Positions 35,169 through 44,210 of a stretch of 64,000 bases of DNA are shown one piece after another. Position 1 is the first letter of the stretch; every line of letters begins with the position of its first letter. Both the position numbers and the translations under genes were made by a program. This DNA is from Chroococcidiopsidaceae cyanobacterium CP_BM_ER_R8_30 (GTDB lineage: Bacteria; Cyanobacteriota; Cyanobacteriia; Cyanobacteriales; Chroococcidiopsidaceae), in contig JAFASY010000297.1 in assembly GCA_019244235.1 (NCBI GenBank), forward strand, positions 1-64,000, read 5' to 3'. Below the pieces are notes generated by a model that was given only the letters and a program-made list of their open reading frames with translations, was not told the origin of the DNA and did no database searches.

Positions 35169-35798
35169 TCAACGCAGGAAGCTGCTAATTAACCAGAGCA
35201 AGAAAAACGTCAGTATTGTGGAAAACTGCTCTGTAGTCAGCTGTATGACTCCTATTTGTGGTAAGAGCCAACTACCAAGCAACCCGCCAGCTATCAAGCC
35301 AGTTATCAAGCCAGAACCAGTTAGTAGTAGTGCTCGACCAAACTTTCTTTCTTTACGATTGAGAAAGTAAACGCTTAGTGCAACCCCTAACACCAGGGCT
35401 AGCTGCAGAACTTCACGGTCTGCGGCGTCTCTATAAAATCCGAGCAGCCCACTCAATCCGAAAAAGAAAATACCAGGCAGTAGAACATCAGATAGACTTG
35501 GCCTGTCGAGTAGCCTTTGCAGCCAGACAGGCGTCTTTTTAACCGGAGCAGAGCTTTCTTTCGCTGGTGCTTTAGAGAGTCGTTCAGCAAACCGAATCCC
35601 TTCTGGCACCTTAATTTTACCCTCTTGACGCATACGCAAGCGCTCCATCAGGATTGCATCGTATGCTGCTTCGATCGCCTCTTTCCGCTTGGCATCTTCA
35701 CCGTACTCTGACAGCAGGCGAGTGCGAGCCTGCTGAATCTCATCAAACGTAGCGTCCTCTGCTACCCCAAGTTTTTCGTAAGGAGTTTGATCGATCAT
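35169..35798 (-). CDS. CPP1-like family protein (DUF3353), J-domain-like
   Basis: 209-aa membrane protein. The N-terminal ~70 residues are J-like (PYEKLGVAEDATFDEIQQAR, then IEAAYDAILMERLRMRQEGK) but lack the HPD tripeptide. Three or more hydrophobic helices follow (about 100-205). The plant homologue CPP1 stabilises the protochlorophyllide oxidoreductase precursor, and the cyanobacterial proteins are presumed chaperone-like. ATG 35798. Converges with the HAD gene. Confidence 0.87.
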   Translation of the reverse strand: MIDQTPYEKLGVAEDATFDEIQQARTRLLSEYGEDAKRKEAIEAAYDAILMERLRMRQEGKIKVPEGIRFAERLSKAPAKESSAPVKKTPVWLQRLLDRPSLSDVLLPGIFFFGLSGLLGFYRDAADREVLQLALVLGVALSVYFLNRKERKFGRALLLTGSGLITGLIAGGLLGSWLLPQIGVIQLTTEQFSTILTFFLLWLISSFLR

Positions 35799-36098
35799 GA
35801 CAACCGCCTGCCTTCAGCCACAATCACTCTAACATATGCCAGGGACGCAGTGTATGCAGCAATGGACAAGTGACCTGCAAGAAAGCTGAGGAAACTTGAG
35901 CATGAGAATTCAAGGGGACAGTGTAAAGAGCTATTGGCAATCCCTAAATCTCGAACGATAATTGTTTAGAACGCTGACAAATGTACGAGTTGGATAATTG
36001 GTAAGCTCATCTCCTGACTTTAGTCTCTATTATCAATGTGTTCACTTTACTGCCCATTTTCTCATTTGCCCACCCGTAAACTTTCCTTATTATGAAAA
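35799..36098. other. Gene-free spacer between divergent genes
   Basis: 300 bp between the CPP1-like gene (leftward) and the response regulator (rightward). No ORF, RNA gene or repeat was recognised; it should carry both promoters. Confidence 0.4.
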
Positions 36099-36830
36099 GT
36101 GATGGCCATGGCTTTAGCCAAGATTCTTGTTGTTGATGACGATCCTTCTATCAGAAATTTAATCCAACGATTTTTGAGCAAGCAGAACTATCAGTTGGAG
36201 GCTGCCGAAGACGGCAGAACCGCCCTTGCGGTGTTTGAGCGATTTAACCCAGACCTGGTAATTCTAGATGTCAATTTACCAGATGCAACTGGATATAATC
36301 TCTGTCAAGATATGCAGAGCCGTACTGGTGTCTTTGTTCTTATGCTCACTAGCCGTGCTGATGAGGCAGACAAGATACAGGGCTTTTCTAAGGGCGCTGA
36401 TGACTATCTCACTAAGCCGTTTAGTTTAGGGGAGTTGGAAGTACGAGTAGGAGCTATTTTGAAGCGCCAACGGGTTATCAATACGGTAGAAAAGCAACGT
36501 CTAACTTTTGAAAAGCTGGTGATTGATCCAGAGCGACGAGAGGTAACGCTTAACAACCAACTAATTCCCTTAACTGCCCTTGAATTCGACCTCTTACGTT
36601 TTTTAGCAACCCATCCTGGTCGAGTTTGGCGACGTTCGGAACTCATCCAAGAGGTTTGGGACTATGAATATGTGGGAGACCAGAGGGTTGTAGATGTTCA
36701 TATCGGTCAAATTCGTAAGAAGATTGAAATAGATGTAACTCAACCAGTATTGATTCAGACTGTACGTGGCGTTGGTTACAAGTTTGAAGCTCCTGTTCGT
36801 TCCCAAAACCCTGGAAGTATCCAGCTGTAA
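36099..36830 (+). CDS. OmpR/PhoB-family response regulator
   Basis: 243-aa transcription regulator. The receiver domain has the acidic pocket KILVVDDDPSIR, phospho-acceptor Asp57 in LVILDVNLPDA, the Thr/Ser switch in LMLTSRAD and Lys in DYLTKPFSLGEL. The winged-helix domain follows (LTALEFDLLRFLATHPGRVW, VDVHIGQIRKKIE, VRGVGYKFE). No histidine kinase gene is adjacent, so it is an orphan. Three in-frame starts lie within 10 bp (GTG 36099, ATG 36102, ATG 36108). Target genes unknown. Confidence 0.92.
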   Translation: MMAMALAKILVVDDDPSIRNLIQRFLSKQNYQLEAAEDGRTALAVFERFNPDLVILDVNLPDATGYNLCQDMQSRTGVFVLMLTSRADEADKIQGFSKGADDYLTKPFSLGELEVRVGAILKRQRVINTVEKQRLTFEKLVIDPERREVTLNNQLIPLTALEFDLLRFLATHPGRVWRRSELIQEVWDYEYVGDQRVVDVHIGQIRKKIEIDVTQPVLIQTVRGVGYKFEAPVRSQNPGSIQL

Positions 36831-36839
36831 AGCTAGTGG

Positions 36840-36859
36840 GGTGGAAAGTATTTTCCACC
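36840..36859. terminator. Hairpin between convergent genes
   Basis: GGTGGAAA-GTAT-TTTCCACC, a perfect 8-bp stem starting 10 bp after the regulator's stop codon and before the convergent DUF2811 gene. No long T run follows, so it is at best a non-canonical bidirectional terminator. Confidence 0.4.
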
Positions 36860-36918
36860 ACTCACCGCCATTCACCGCTCCTAGTTTCTAGTTCCTTCTT
36901 GGTGATATGTATTGCTGT

Positions 36919-37116
36919 TTAACAACGGTGGAACAAGGCTTCTAGATAGACTCGGGCTGCACGGCGATCGCCATTGCCGTTTTGCAGTAAAAACAGTGAT
37001 AGGGCAGCCGTGAACACGCGGTCTTGATCCCAGTCAGGATGAGTTTCTAAGTAGCTTTTGAGCGATTCGTGCAGTTCTTCTGGAATTTCAGTCAGGATAC
37101 TAACGCTGGCATGCAT
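36919..37116 (-). CDS. DUF2811 protein
   Basis: 65-aa small protein of a cyanobacterial family: MHASVSILTEIPEELHESLK, then THPDWDQDRVFTAALSLFLL and ARVYLEALFHRC. Helical and soluble; function unknown. Start ATG 37116 has AGAGGAG eight bases upstream; the ORF to 37155 is not needed. A HIP1 octamer lies inside it at 36964. Confidence 0.85.
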   Translation of the reverse strand: MHASVSILTEIPEELHESLKSYLETHPDWDQDRVFTAALSLFLLQNGNGDRRAARVYLEALFHRC

Positions 37117-37470
37117 ACAAAAACTCCTCTTGTAGGTCGCATCATTGTCCGACAAGAGGGGGTAGGGTTGTCAATGCTACGAAATGTTGCAACTACCTTT
37201 ATGAAGAAAACAGATTTACGAAATAATCAGCCTTTTAGCATAATTTTCTTTACATATCTTTACGAAATCAAACTAATTTAGCCGCTTTCAGTTTACAGAT
37301 TAACAATCCACAGCTCTACTAGAAAACCACTACTTGCCGTCAGTATCTGTGGAAAACTTGGATAACTCTGTGGAAAAAGTTGAATTGTCTTGTGGAAACA
37401 ATGGGGAATCTGTGGGGAAAAGTTAGGAGAAAAATAAGAATTGCAAAGTGACAAGGAATTTTGATTTTTT
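37117..37470. promoter_or_regulatory. Gene-free region with phased DnaA-box-like motifs
   Basis: 354 bp. TGTGGAAAA occurs at 37348-37356 and 37369-37377, TGTGGAAAC at 37391-37399 and TGTGGGGAA at 37411-37419, in one orientation at 21-, 22- and 20-bp steps. CAATCCACA (37304) and CTTGGATAA (37357) are weaker relatives. The reverse complement TTTTCCACA is the cyanobacterial DnaA-box form. This could be a DnaA-controlled regulatory region or an origin; dnaA and dnaN are not in the window. Confidence 0.5.
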
Positions 37471-37809
37471 ATGACGCTTTCAGCTAACTCGCCCCAATCG
37501 GGATATACGTTACCAGTGTTTGCCTGTGCCGCGGCAATCGCGGCACTGCAATGGTTGCGTCATCGTCTGGTTCAATTTTATTTGACCGCAACCGTTCCAT
37601 TATTGTCAGAAGCAAAGCAGCAGCTACGTTACTGGCGCAATTATGTTAAGTTTGTCAAAATAGCAGTACATTCCATAAGAGATCAGAAATCCTTATGTCG
37701 ACGGTACACCGGCTTTTTCTCCGGGGAACCGTTCTCAAGGAACGGTTCCCTTTGGAAGCTGCTAAATGATGCGCTTTTGTTGCAGCGGTTCTGCCGTCTC
37801 TATACTTAG
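37471..37809 (+). pseudogene. cbiD: cbiD remnant (cobalt-precorrin-5B C1-methyltransferase N-terminus)
   Basis: The first ~30 codons read SGYTLPVFACAAAIAALQWL, the conserved beginning of CbiD, an enzyme of anaerobic-type cobalamin ring synthesis that normally has about 350-380 aa. After that the sequence no longer matches and ends after 112 codons. A perfect 10-bp-stem hairpin (37724-37750) lies in the decayed part. In several cyanobacteria cbiD lies directly upstream of guaA, as here, which supports the identity. The ORF is not expected to be functional. Confidence 0.6.
37724..37750. repeat. Hairpin upstream of guaA
   Basis: GGGAACCGTT-CTCAAGG-AACGGTTCCC: perfect 10-bp arms, 7-bp loop, in the decayed end of the cbiD remnant. 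It may be a palindromic insertion or a terminator-like stem; no T run follows directly. Confidence 0.6.
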
Positions 37810-37892
37810 TTCGTGTTTACTTTAATACACTATACTTAGGGTCTTTAATATTTTCACTGTATACACTACACTCTCTCCACTAGGAAAAGCCG

Positions 37893-39500
37893 GTGACTAC
37901 ACAAACAGAAGCACCGCTCCAAATAGAAACTTTGGGGCTTTTGAACCGCCAAATGATTGTAATTCTCGACTTCGGCTCTCAGTACTCTGAGCTAATTGCT
38001 CGGCGGATTCGTGAGACGCAGGTTTATTCTGAAGTCCTATCCTATCGAACGACGCCTACTCAGTTGCAACAGTTAAACCCTAAGGGAATCATCCTCTCTG
38101 GTGGTCCCAATTCTGTCTACGATCTGGGAGCCCCTCACTGTGACCCTGGAATTTGGCAGTTGGGCATCCCAGTCCTAGGCGTCTGCTATGGGATGCAGTT
38201 AATGGTGACTCAACTAGGCGGGGAAGTGATTAAAGCCGAGCGGGGAGAGTACGGCAAGGCGTCTTTATTAATTGACGATCCTACAGACTTACTAACCAAC
38301 GTCGAGCAAGGAACAACGATGTGGATGAGCCATGCCGACGCATGTACCAAGTTACCAGATGGGTTTGAGGTATTAGCACATACAGAAAATACTCCTTGTG
38401 CTGCCATTGCCCACCATGAAAAGAAACTCTATGGTGTGCAGTTTCATCCAGAGGTTGTACATTCTGTTGGTGGTCTGGCTCTGATTCGTAATTTCGTTTA
38501 CCATATCTGCGACTGCGAACCCACCTGGACAACTGCTGCCTTTGTTGAGGAATCCCTACGGGAAATTAGAGCTAAATTGGGCGATAAGCGGGTACTATTG
38601 GCTCTTTCAGGAGGTGTGGATTCTTCCACCCTTGCCTTCTTGCTACACAAGGCAATTGGTGACCAGCTTACCTGTGTATTTATCGATCAGGGCTTCATGC
38701 GGAAATTAGAGCCAGAAAGATTACTGAAACTTTTTTCTGAGCAGTTTCACATCCCGGTGGAGTATGTTGATGCCCGCGATCGCTTCCTTGCTGCCATTAG
38801 TGGTGTCACCGATCCAGAAGAAAAGCGTCGCCGGATCGGACATGAATTTATCCTCGTCTTTGAAGAAGCATCTAAACGTCTTGGTCCCTTCGATTACCTG
38901 GCTCAAGGTACCCTTTATCCAGACGTCATTGAATCAGCTGATACCAATGTTGATCCTGTTACTGGCGAACGAGTGGCAGTGAAAATTAAAAGCCATCATA
39001 ACGTGGGTGGCTTACCAAAAGATCTTAGATTTAAGCTAGTCGAACCTCTACGTAAACTCTTCAAAGATGAAGTCCGTAAAGTTGGTAGATCGATTGGTTT
39101 ACCAGAAGAAATTGTACAGCGCCAGCCTTTCCCTGGACCTGGACTAGCGATTCGCATTATTGGAGAGGTCACGCTAGAGCGGTTAGAGATTTTGCGAGAG
39201 GCTGATTTCATTGTGCGTCAAGAGATCAACCGTCGCGGGATTTACCAAGATTTCTGGCAAGCCTTTGCCGTCTTACTACCCATCCGGAGCGTAGGTGTTA
39301 TGGGTGACCAACGCACTTATGCTTACCCAATCGTCTTGCGGTTAGTTTCCAGCGAAGATGGTATGACTGCTGATTGGTCTCGCGTCCCCTATGATGTTTT
39401 AGAAGGGATTTCCAATCGGATTGTTAACGAAGTTCAGGGCGTCAATCGGGTGGTTTATGACATTACCTCAAAGCCACCTGGAACGATTGAGTGGGAATAA
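37893..39500 (+). CDS. guaA: GMP synthase (glutamine-hydrolysing)
   Basis: 535-aa enzyme converting XMP to GMP with ATP and glutamine. The class I amidotransferase domain starts at [20 protein letters not shown], with the nucleophile Cys in [10 protein letters not shown] and His/Glu in QFHPEVVHS. The PP-loop ATP pyrophosphatase follows with [16 protein letters not shown], and the dimerisation domain contains [17 protein letters not shown] and ends KPPGTIEWE. The start is GTG 37893. The DinB-family gene begins 3 bp after the stop. Confidence 0.97.
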   Translation: MTTQTEAPLQIETLGLLNRQMIVILDFGSQYSELIARRIRETQVYSEVLSYRTTPTQLQQLNPKGIILSGGPNSVYDLGAPHCDPGIWQLGIPVLGVCYGMQLMVTQLGGEVIKAERGEYGKASLLIDDPTDLLTNVEQGTTMWMSHADACTKLPDGFEVLAHTENTPCAAIAHHEKKLYGVQFHPEVVHSVGGLALIRNFVYHICDCEPTWTTAAFVEESLREIRAKLGDKRVLLALSGGVDSSTLAFLLHKAIGDQLTCVFIDQGFMRKLEPERLLKLFSEQFHIPVEYVDARDRFLAAISGVTDPEEKRRRIGHEFILVFEEASKRLGPFDYLAQGTLYPDVIESADTNVDPVTGERVAVKIKSHHNVGGLPKDLRFKLVEPLRKLFKDEVRKVGRSIGLPEEIVQRQPFPGPGLAIRIIGEVTLERLEILREADFIVRQEINRRGIYQDFWQAFAVLLPIRSVGVMGDQRTYAYPIVLRLVSSEDGMTADWSRVPYDVLEGISNRIVNEVQGVNRVVYDITSKPPGTIEWE

Positions 39501-39502
39501 GA

Positions 39503-40003
39503 ATGGATTTAAGGGAAATTTACGTTAATCTAGCCAACTATAACCAATGGGCGAACGAGCGAATATATAACGCCTGTGAACAACTAGAATCGGTCAGCTA
39601 TCATCAAAACCGCCAAGCATTTTTTGATTCTATTCATGGCACGCTGAATCATCTTTTGCTAACTGACCGGATTTGGATGGGCCGTATAACGGGGATCGCT
39701 TACCAATTCAACTCACTAAAAGATGAACTCTATCCCACTTTCTCCCTACTAAAGTCAGCTCGTCAAACTGAAGATGAGCGAATTATTGCTTACATCAAAG
39801 ATTTACCACTGGAGGCGATCCTTTCAGATTTGTCTTACTCCAACTCAACAGGTCAGCAGTACTGTCAACCCCTATGGCAATGTCTCACTCATCTATTTAA
39901 TCATCAGACACATCATCGTGGCCAGATTCATCAAATGTTAGGAGAAGCAAACATATCCACACCAGTCCTTGATATGGTAGTGATGTTACGCGATCGTCAT
40001 TGA
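39503..40003 (+). CDS. DinB family protein
   Basis: 166-aa four-helix-bundle protein. Metal-binding histidines are visible in DSIHGTLNHLLLTDRIWM and HLFNHQTHHRGQIHQML, the DinB/YfiT pattern (one His in helix 2, two in helix 3). The family includes thiol-dependent transferases (bacillithiol- or mycothiol-type); the substrate here is unknown. ATG 39503 lies 3 bp after the guaA stop; the longer ORF from 39491 is less likely. Confidence 0.88.
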   Translation: MDLREIYVNLANYNQWANERIYNACEQLESVSYHQNRQAFFDSIHGTLNHLLLTDRIWMGRITGIAYQFNSLKDELYPTFSLLKSARQTEDERIIAYIKDLPLEAILSDLSYSNSTGQQYCQPLWQCLTHLFNHQTHHRGQIHQMLGEANISTPVLDMVVMLRDRH

Positions 40004-40047
40004 CCAAGCTGATATCATCAGACTAGTCAACTAGTACGGTTGTTGCA

Positions 40048-40788
40048 ATGGTGGAATCAACACTAGAATCATCCCAAGCAGTTGAACAGGAGATCGAGTC
40101 AGCAATTCAGCAGCTCCAAGAGCTTGAACAGCTTGAGAAGAAGCTGAAGGATATCTATCTTATCAGTGGGTTAGGTGCAGATGAGCGAGTATTCCAACTG
40201 CTGAAATTTAAAGGATATCAGCCAGTTCATATCCGTTGGCTAGAGCCAGAGCGAGGCGAGCCAATTGAACAATATGCTAAACGATTAACAGCTCAAATTA
40301 GCTCCAGTCGTCCAATTATTGTTGGACTATCGTTTGGCGGCATCATTGCCGTTGAGATCGCTAAGCAACTTGAAGTCGAAAAGGTCATTGTAATCTCTAG
40401 CGCCAAAAATCGGGGTGAAATTCCCCCCTACTTTAAGATGCTGCGGTGGTTCCCTATCCAGCGGGTGTTCCCCTTCAAAAGTTTACTCTGGATGAGCTAT
40501 TGGCTTGCCTACTGGTTCTTCAGTCTAGAGACTATTGCCGAACGTCAGTTACTAAAAGCAATTCTGCTGGATACCAACGCTCGCTTCATTAAATGGGCAA
40601 CTCACAAAGTTGTCACCTGGAAAAATGAGACTATCCCTGAAAATCTCCATCATATTCATGGTCTGAGTGATCGCATCTTCTCAATTCGCTTTGTTAAACC
40701 CCACTTCACAGTTGAGAAGGGGGGGCATTTCATGATTATGAATCGAGCCGAGCAAATTTCGACACTTTTAGAACAGATTATTGGTTAG
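40048..40788 (+). CDS. Alpha/beta-hydrolase fold protein
   Basis: 246-aa protein. After a charged N-terminal helix (about 1-35, rich in E/Q) the fold begins with DIYLISGLGADERVF. The nucleophile elbow is IVGLSFGGIIAVEIA, G-x-S-x-G with Ser. A late His is in KPHFTVEKGGHFMIM, and an Asp is near IHGLSDRIFSI, so the triad is plausible. Substrate unknown. Downstream of the DinB gene on the same strand with a 44-bp gap. Confidence 0.82.
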   Translation: MVESTLESSQAVEQEIESAIQQLQELEQLEKKLKDIYLISGLGADERVFQLLKFKGYQPVHIRWLEPERGEPIEQYAKRLTAQISSSRPIIVGLSFGGIIAVEIAKQLEVEKVIVISSAKNRGEIPPYFKMLRWFPIQRVFPFKSLLWMSYWLAYWFFSLETIAERQLLKAILLDTNARFIKWATHKVVTWKNETIPENLHHIHGLSDRIFSIRFVKPHFTVEKGGHFMIMNRAEQISTLLEQIIG

Positions 40789-40899
40789 AGGCTGATGGAG
40801 TTATTTGTGGAGACTTCACACCTCAACTGTGACGAAACTGTGTTTTAGCAAGTTAGCAGGATGGCGCCATAATGAAGGAGCCGGGTAGGAGCGATTGCC

Positions 40900-41490
40900 A
40901 TGACCCAAATCAAGCCACGATTCAGATCGCTTGAAGAATACCTCGACTATGACGACGGAACTGATACCCGTTACGAGTTGGTGAATGGGGAGTTAGTTGA
41001 ATTGCCGCCAGAAAGCAGACTGAATCACAAAATCGCTTCATTTCTGTTCGAGGTATTTATTCGATTGGGCATTTCATCGACGCTTTTGACCATTGGGGTA
41101 CAAATTGCTGTCAGTAGTCAAGAAGTCACGGCGCGACAGCCGGATTTCGTCGTGCTGTCTCCTGAGTGCGCGGACGCATTAGAAGGGTTGAAAAGTGATT
41201 TGATTACCGCAGAGATGCCCGTCCCAGATTTAGTCGTCGAGGTCGTTTCACCAGGGAATCCGGGCAGCGAGAATTACGATCGCGATTATGTGGAGAAGCC
41301 GCGCGAGTATGCTGTGCGAGGTATTCCTGAGTTTTGGCGAGTTGACCCGGAGCGAACGCTGGTGACGGTCCTGAAGCTAGAAGGTGGCGCTTATCAAGCA
41401 AGAGATTTTCGGGGAAGTGATGCGGTTGTTTCTCGCGCCTTCCCCGATTTGCAATTGACCGCCGAGCAAATTCTGAGGGCTGGACGATGA
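40900..41490 (+). CDS. Uma2 family (DUF820) endonuclease-like protein
   Basis: 196-aa protein of a PD-(D/E)XK family that is greatly expanded in cyanobacteria. It has SLEEYLDYDDGTDTRYELVN (E-L-V-N-G-E), the Asp in ARQPDFVVLSPE, and the E-x-V catalytic pair in PDLVVEVVSPGN. PREYAVRGIPEFWRVDPE is the usual family landmark. Nuclease activity has not been shown for most members. Complete gene, ATG 40900. Confidence 0.9.
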   Translation: MTQIKPRFRSLEEYLDYDDGTDTRYELVNGELVELPPESRLNHKIASFLFEVFIRLGISSTLLTIGVQIAVSSQEVTARQPDFVVLSPECADALEGLKSDLITAEMPVPDLVVEVVSPGNPGSENYDRDYVEKPREYAVRGIPEFWRVDPERTLVTVLKLEGGAYQARDFRGSDAVVSRAFPDLQLTAEQILRAGR

Positions 41491-41530
41491 TCAGCTGTCG
41501 CTAAATTCTCTGACTAATGACTATTAATGA

Positions 41531-42259
41531 CTAGGACAAAATACCAAGTAAGACCATTCCAGCGATGACAACTATTAGCATAATCAGAGCCAGAGGTTTT
41601 TCCTCCTTTTGCTTCTTATCTGTTTGCCTTGAATGAAGTCCAGCCGATTTCAGTGGAGGATAGATGAATTCTCGATCTACAAGGCTCGATAAACCTCGCC
41701 AGACATTTGCTGACTCTAAAGCGGATTTTGCCTTAATTCCTGTTACAACTACCAACGGACAATTATTCCATGATGGCAAGCGGTACTGCTCAATTTCTAT
41801 AGCAAGTTTTCTGACTTGCTCTAAAGAGTTAGGTGCTAAGATTCGCCTTTCATCAGGTGTGTGATTCTCAGCTTTGCTATTCAATGCTAATTGAGTGATC
41901 GCGCTCCATCGAACTTTAAACCCATCTTCGCCGCCAAATTCTATGGCTTGGTCAATTTCTTTTCTTAGACAACCGCGCAAGGCACTGGCAGCTAGCGATC
42001 GTAAAACTGGTTCATTCGAGTTTTCCCCTACCCACATTACAGAGTTACGGATTTTGCGATCACGGAAATCTGTTCTACTTGACTCTAGCCCGGTAACAAG
42101 TAAAAGCAATCTACTATCATACCGTGCCAAAACTACCGTTGGGACTTCACTCTGAATCAGATCTTTAACTCGATACTTTCTGAGGAGCGATGGTTCTTCA
42201 GGTAGCCAGGAAACTCCTTGCTCCTGAGAAAAACCGCGGCTCTGAACGTAGATTTCCAT
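41531..42259 (-). CDS. Hypothetical protein with C-terminal membrane anchor, GTPase-linked
   Basis: 242 aa. No named domain is recognised in the soluble part, which has mixed alpha/beta patterns such as VPTVVLARYDSRLLLLVTGL and RLPSWNNCPLVVVTGIKAK. The C-terminus has a short charged linker (SRQTDKKQKEEKP) and one hydrophobic helix (LALIMLIVVIAGMVLLGILS) ending the protein, so it is tail-anchored. It starts 7 bp after the TRAFAC-type GTPase gene, so the two form an operon and probably work together at a membrane. Confidence 0.65.
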   Translation of the reverse strand: MEIYVQSRGFSQEQGVSWLPEEPSLLRKYRVKDLIQSEVPTVVLARYDSRLLLLVTGLESSRTDFRDRKIRNSVMWVGENSNEPVLRSLAASALRGCLRKEIDQAIEFGGEDGFKVRWSAITQLALNSKAENHTPDERRILAPNSLEQVRKLAIEIEQYRLPSWNNCPLVVVTGIKAKSALESANVWRGLSSLVDREFIYPPLKSAGLHSRQTDKKQKEEKPLALIMLIVVIAGMVLLGILS

Positions 42260-42266
42260 AGCAAAC

Positions 42267-43283
42267 TCAAGCTCCGATATCTAGCCATTTTTCACCCTGC
42301 AACACAGCAAAACCACCACTCGTTTTGCAACCCTTGGCAAATTCGGTGATGGCATTTTTGAGGTGAGAATCAAGACCTAACCAGGAGCGGATAAAATTGA
42401 AAAATCCCCAATTTTGCCGTTCGAGATGGAGTCTCAATAAGAACCGTAACAGGTAGCGGAGTGGCTGTTCGCTATCTTTGGGACTGTATTGGGCATCATG
42501 ACGAGTTTTCCTAAAAATGAACAGTGGTTTCCCATCATGAATCTCAATTCGAGAGAAAACCATACAGCCTACTGTCTGAACAGGGGTGACGACTACAGCC
42601 ACTTGAGGTAACAACTCATCTGAACTTAAGAGGTTGAATAGACTAGTGTAACCATCCTGAACTCGTCGTAACAGTTCAAATACAGATTCTTCGCTTTGCA
42701 AGTACTTTTCACACCTAACAGGCGCAAAGATGACAAGTCGTGGTGAATCCAGCTCTCGATAAACTCTTTGAAACAAATTAGTTATCTGCTGCGGTTTGTT
42801 AGTTTCATCATGCCACTGACCATTTTTTTCCATCAGCGCAGGTGTATCAATGGCAATAATAACGGCGACTGATTCTTTAATAAAACTTTCAATCCTCTCT
42901 TTTTCTTCACGAGACTTTTCTCTCTTAGATTCGTGCCATTCTCCCGGATAGTCTTTAAAGTGGATTAAAAGAGAGGGTGTAGCAGCTTTCTTGCCTAATT
43001 CAAATAAGAAAGATCTTTCTTCCTGAGTATAAGCAATCCACCCCTTCGTCTCTAAACTATCAGGCAGGCTTTTCAGTTCTGCTAGACGCTCTTGCAGCAG
43101 GGCTGAGCTTTCTAAGTCAGGTGTAAGTTGCAGATTAGTGCGACCAATATTGCTCTCGAACTGCTCGTACACAGCGGTCAATAGACTGGTTTTGCCTACG
43201 CCACTGGGTCCAAGCATCGTTATCTTAAGTTCATGCATCCAGGTACCGTTCTCTAATTTCAGTTTTGCCACCAGGCTCATCAT
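42267..43283 (-). CDS. TRAFAC-type P-loop GTPase-like protein
   Basis: 338-aa NTPase. The Walker A motif is MLGPSGVGKTSLLTAVY (about residues 23-40), the switch-II/G3 motif is LLIHFKDYPGEW, and a G4-like strand is RLVIFAPVRCEKYL. The middle and C-terminal parts are unfamiliar. ATG 43283 overlaps the stop of a Uma2 fragment; M16 (MHELKITML) could be the older start. Proteins of this type occur in predicted GTPase-centred conflict systems. The tail-anchored protein downstream is its likely partner. Role unproved. Confidence 0.75.
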   Translation of the reverse strand: MMSLVAKLKLENGTWMHELKITMLGPSGVGKTSLLTAVYEQFESNIGRTNLQLTPDLESSALLQERLAELKSLPDSLETKGWIAYTQEERSFLFELGKKAATPSLLIHFKDYPGEWHESKREKSREEKERIESFIKESVAVIIAIDTPALMEKNGQWHDETNKPQQITNLFQRVYRELDSPRLVIFAPVRCEKYLQSEESVFELLRRVQDGYTSLFNLLSSDELLPQVAVVVTPVQTVGCMVFSRIEIHDGKPLFIFRKTRHDAQYSPKDSEQPLRYLLRFLLRLHLERQNWGFFNFIRSWLGLDSHLKNAITEFAKGCKTSGGFAVLQGEKWLDIGA

Positions 43284-43503
43284 GACTGCATAGCAGCAAT
43301 CTCATCCTCTTTTGCCTGCTCCAGAAATCTGTACGGCTGCTCTTTTGGCACTTGGGGAAATGTGAGGCTAACTTCGACTTCCACATAAACCCCTTCCTGA
43401 AGCTGATAAATCCGCCATACCTTGCCGTTGAACCGCCAAAACTCTGGTACTCCTAGGCTAGCGTAGAATTCCAGCATTCTGGTATGACGCCTTTTAAGCA
43501 TGA
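43280..43503 (-). pseudogene. Uma2 family protein, C-terminal fragment
   Basis: Codes for the last ~75 residues of a Uma2 protein: FYASLGVPEFWRFNGKVWRI, then EVSLTFPQVPKEQPYRFLEQ. The PD-(D/E)XK core is missing. The open frame extends upstream to 43573 into the 3' end of the coq4-like gene, but only to about 43500 does it resemble Uma2. Not a copy of the Uma2 gene at 40900. It separates the Coq4 and GTPase genes and marks a recombination junction. Confidence 0.75.
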
Positions 43504-43509
43504 GTCTGC

Positions 43510-44163
43510 TCAAGTATCCACATTTAAAGAAACACGCACCTGTTCTATTGAAGTTTCCCATAAAGTATTCCAATTAATTCCAAATAATGGTTTAGCTTTT
43601 TTCCCCATCAGCCATCCTTTCGTAAGTGATTCCATGTACTGAGTTGAAACTTCGATATCATATACAACAGACTTCAGTAAATTTTTAGCAAGTAATGCTA
43701 ACCAGAAGCGTGATATCTCCAATTGCGCCACATAGAATGCTTCTAGCTGAATTTCTCCTAAAATGTCTGTCTTGCTTCCTGTGACAACATGCCAAATGTC
43801 GTGAGTTTCTGTGATATGGGTTGCTACAAAATGATGATCGCTCTCGGCAGGTGATGCTTGCAGAGGTTTTAGCTGATTTTGAATCATATGCTCTGCATAA
43901 ACATGACCCAACGTATTATCTGATAATTCTCTCAGTTGTTCTAAATTAATATTACCCAAGCTAAAACGCTCTTCAAAGGCTTTCTTTCCTTGAGGATGTT
44001 GAGAGAGCCGTTTAACCATTAATTGGAAACTTTCACTATCATTGCTCGCTTTTGCAAGCCGTTCAAGTACTGTAAAATCACCATCACGAGCTTGCACCAT
44101 GTCTAAAAAACTAGACAGTAGCGATTGCTCCCACTCTTGTTTTGCATAGATAGAATCTGACAT
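43510..44163 (-). CDS. Coq4 family protein
   Basis: 217-aa helical protein. The diagnostic Coq4 zinc-type motif H-D-x2-H-x11-E is present in THDIWHVVTGSKTDILGE, followed by IQLEAFYVAQLEISRFW. In eukaryotes COQ4 organises and acts in ubiquinone synthesis; cyanobacteria make plastoquinone, and what their Coq4-like proteins do is unknown. ATG 44163. It lies between a GNAT fragment and a Uma2 fragment, so it does not share an operon with a clear partner. Confidence 0.85.
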   Translation of the reverse strand: MSDSIYAKQEWEQSLLSSFLDMVQARDGDFTVLERLAKASNDSESFQLMVKRLSQHPQGKKAFEERFSLGNINLEQLRELSDNTLGHVYAEHMIQNQLKPLQASPAESDHHFVATHITETHDIWHVVTGSKTDILGEIQLEAFYVAQLEISRFWLALLAKNLLKSVVYDIEVSTQYMESLTKGWLMGKKAKPLFGINWNTLWETSIEQVRVSLNVDT

Positions 44164-44210
44164 AATCTAAAACCATGATTGTTTTGTACTTGTCATTGTA
44201 GATTCATCTA

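Noticed and set aside
37117-37470. Calling the DnaA-box-like array the chromosome origin
   Set aside because: No dnaA, dnaN or other typical origin neighbours are present, and GC skew cannot be measured from this window alone.
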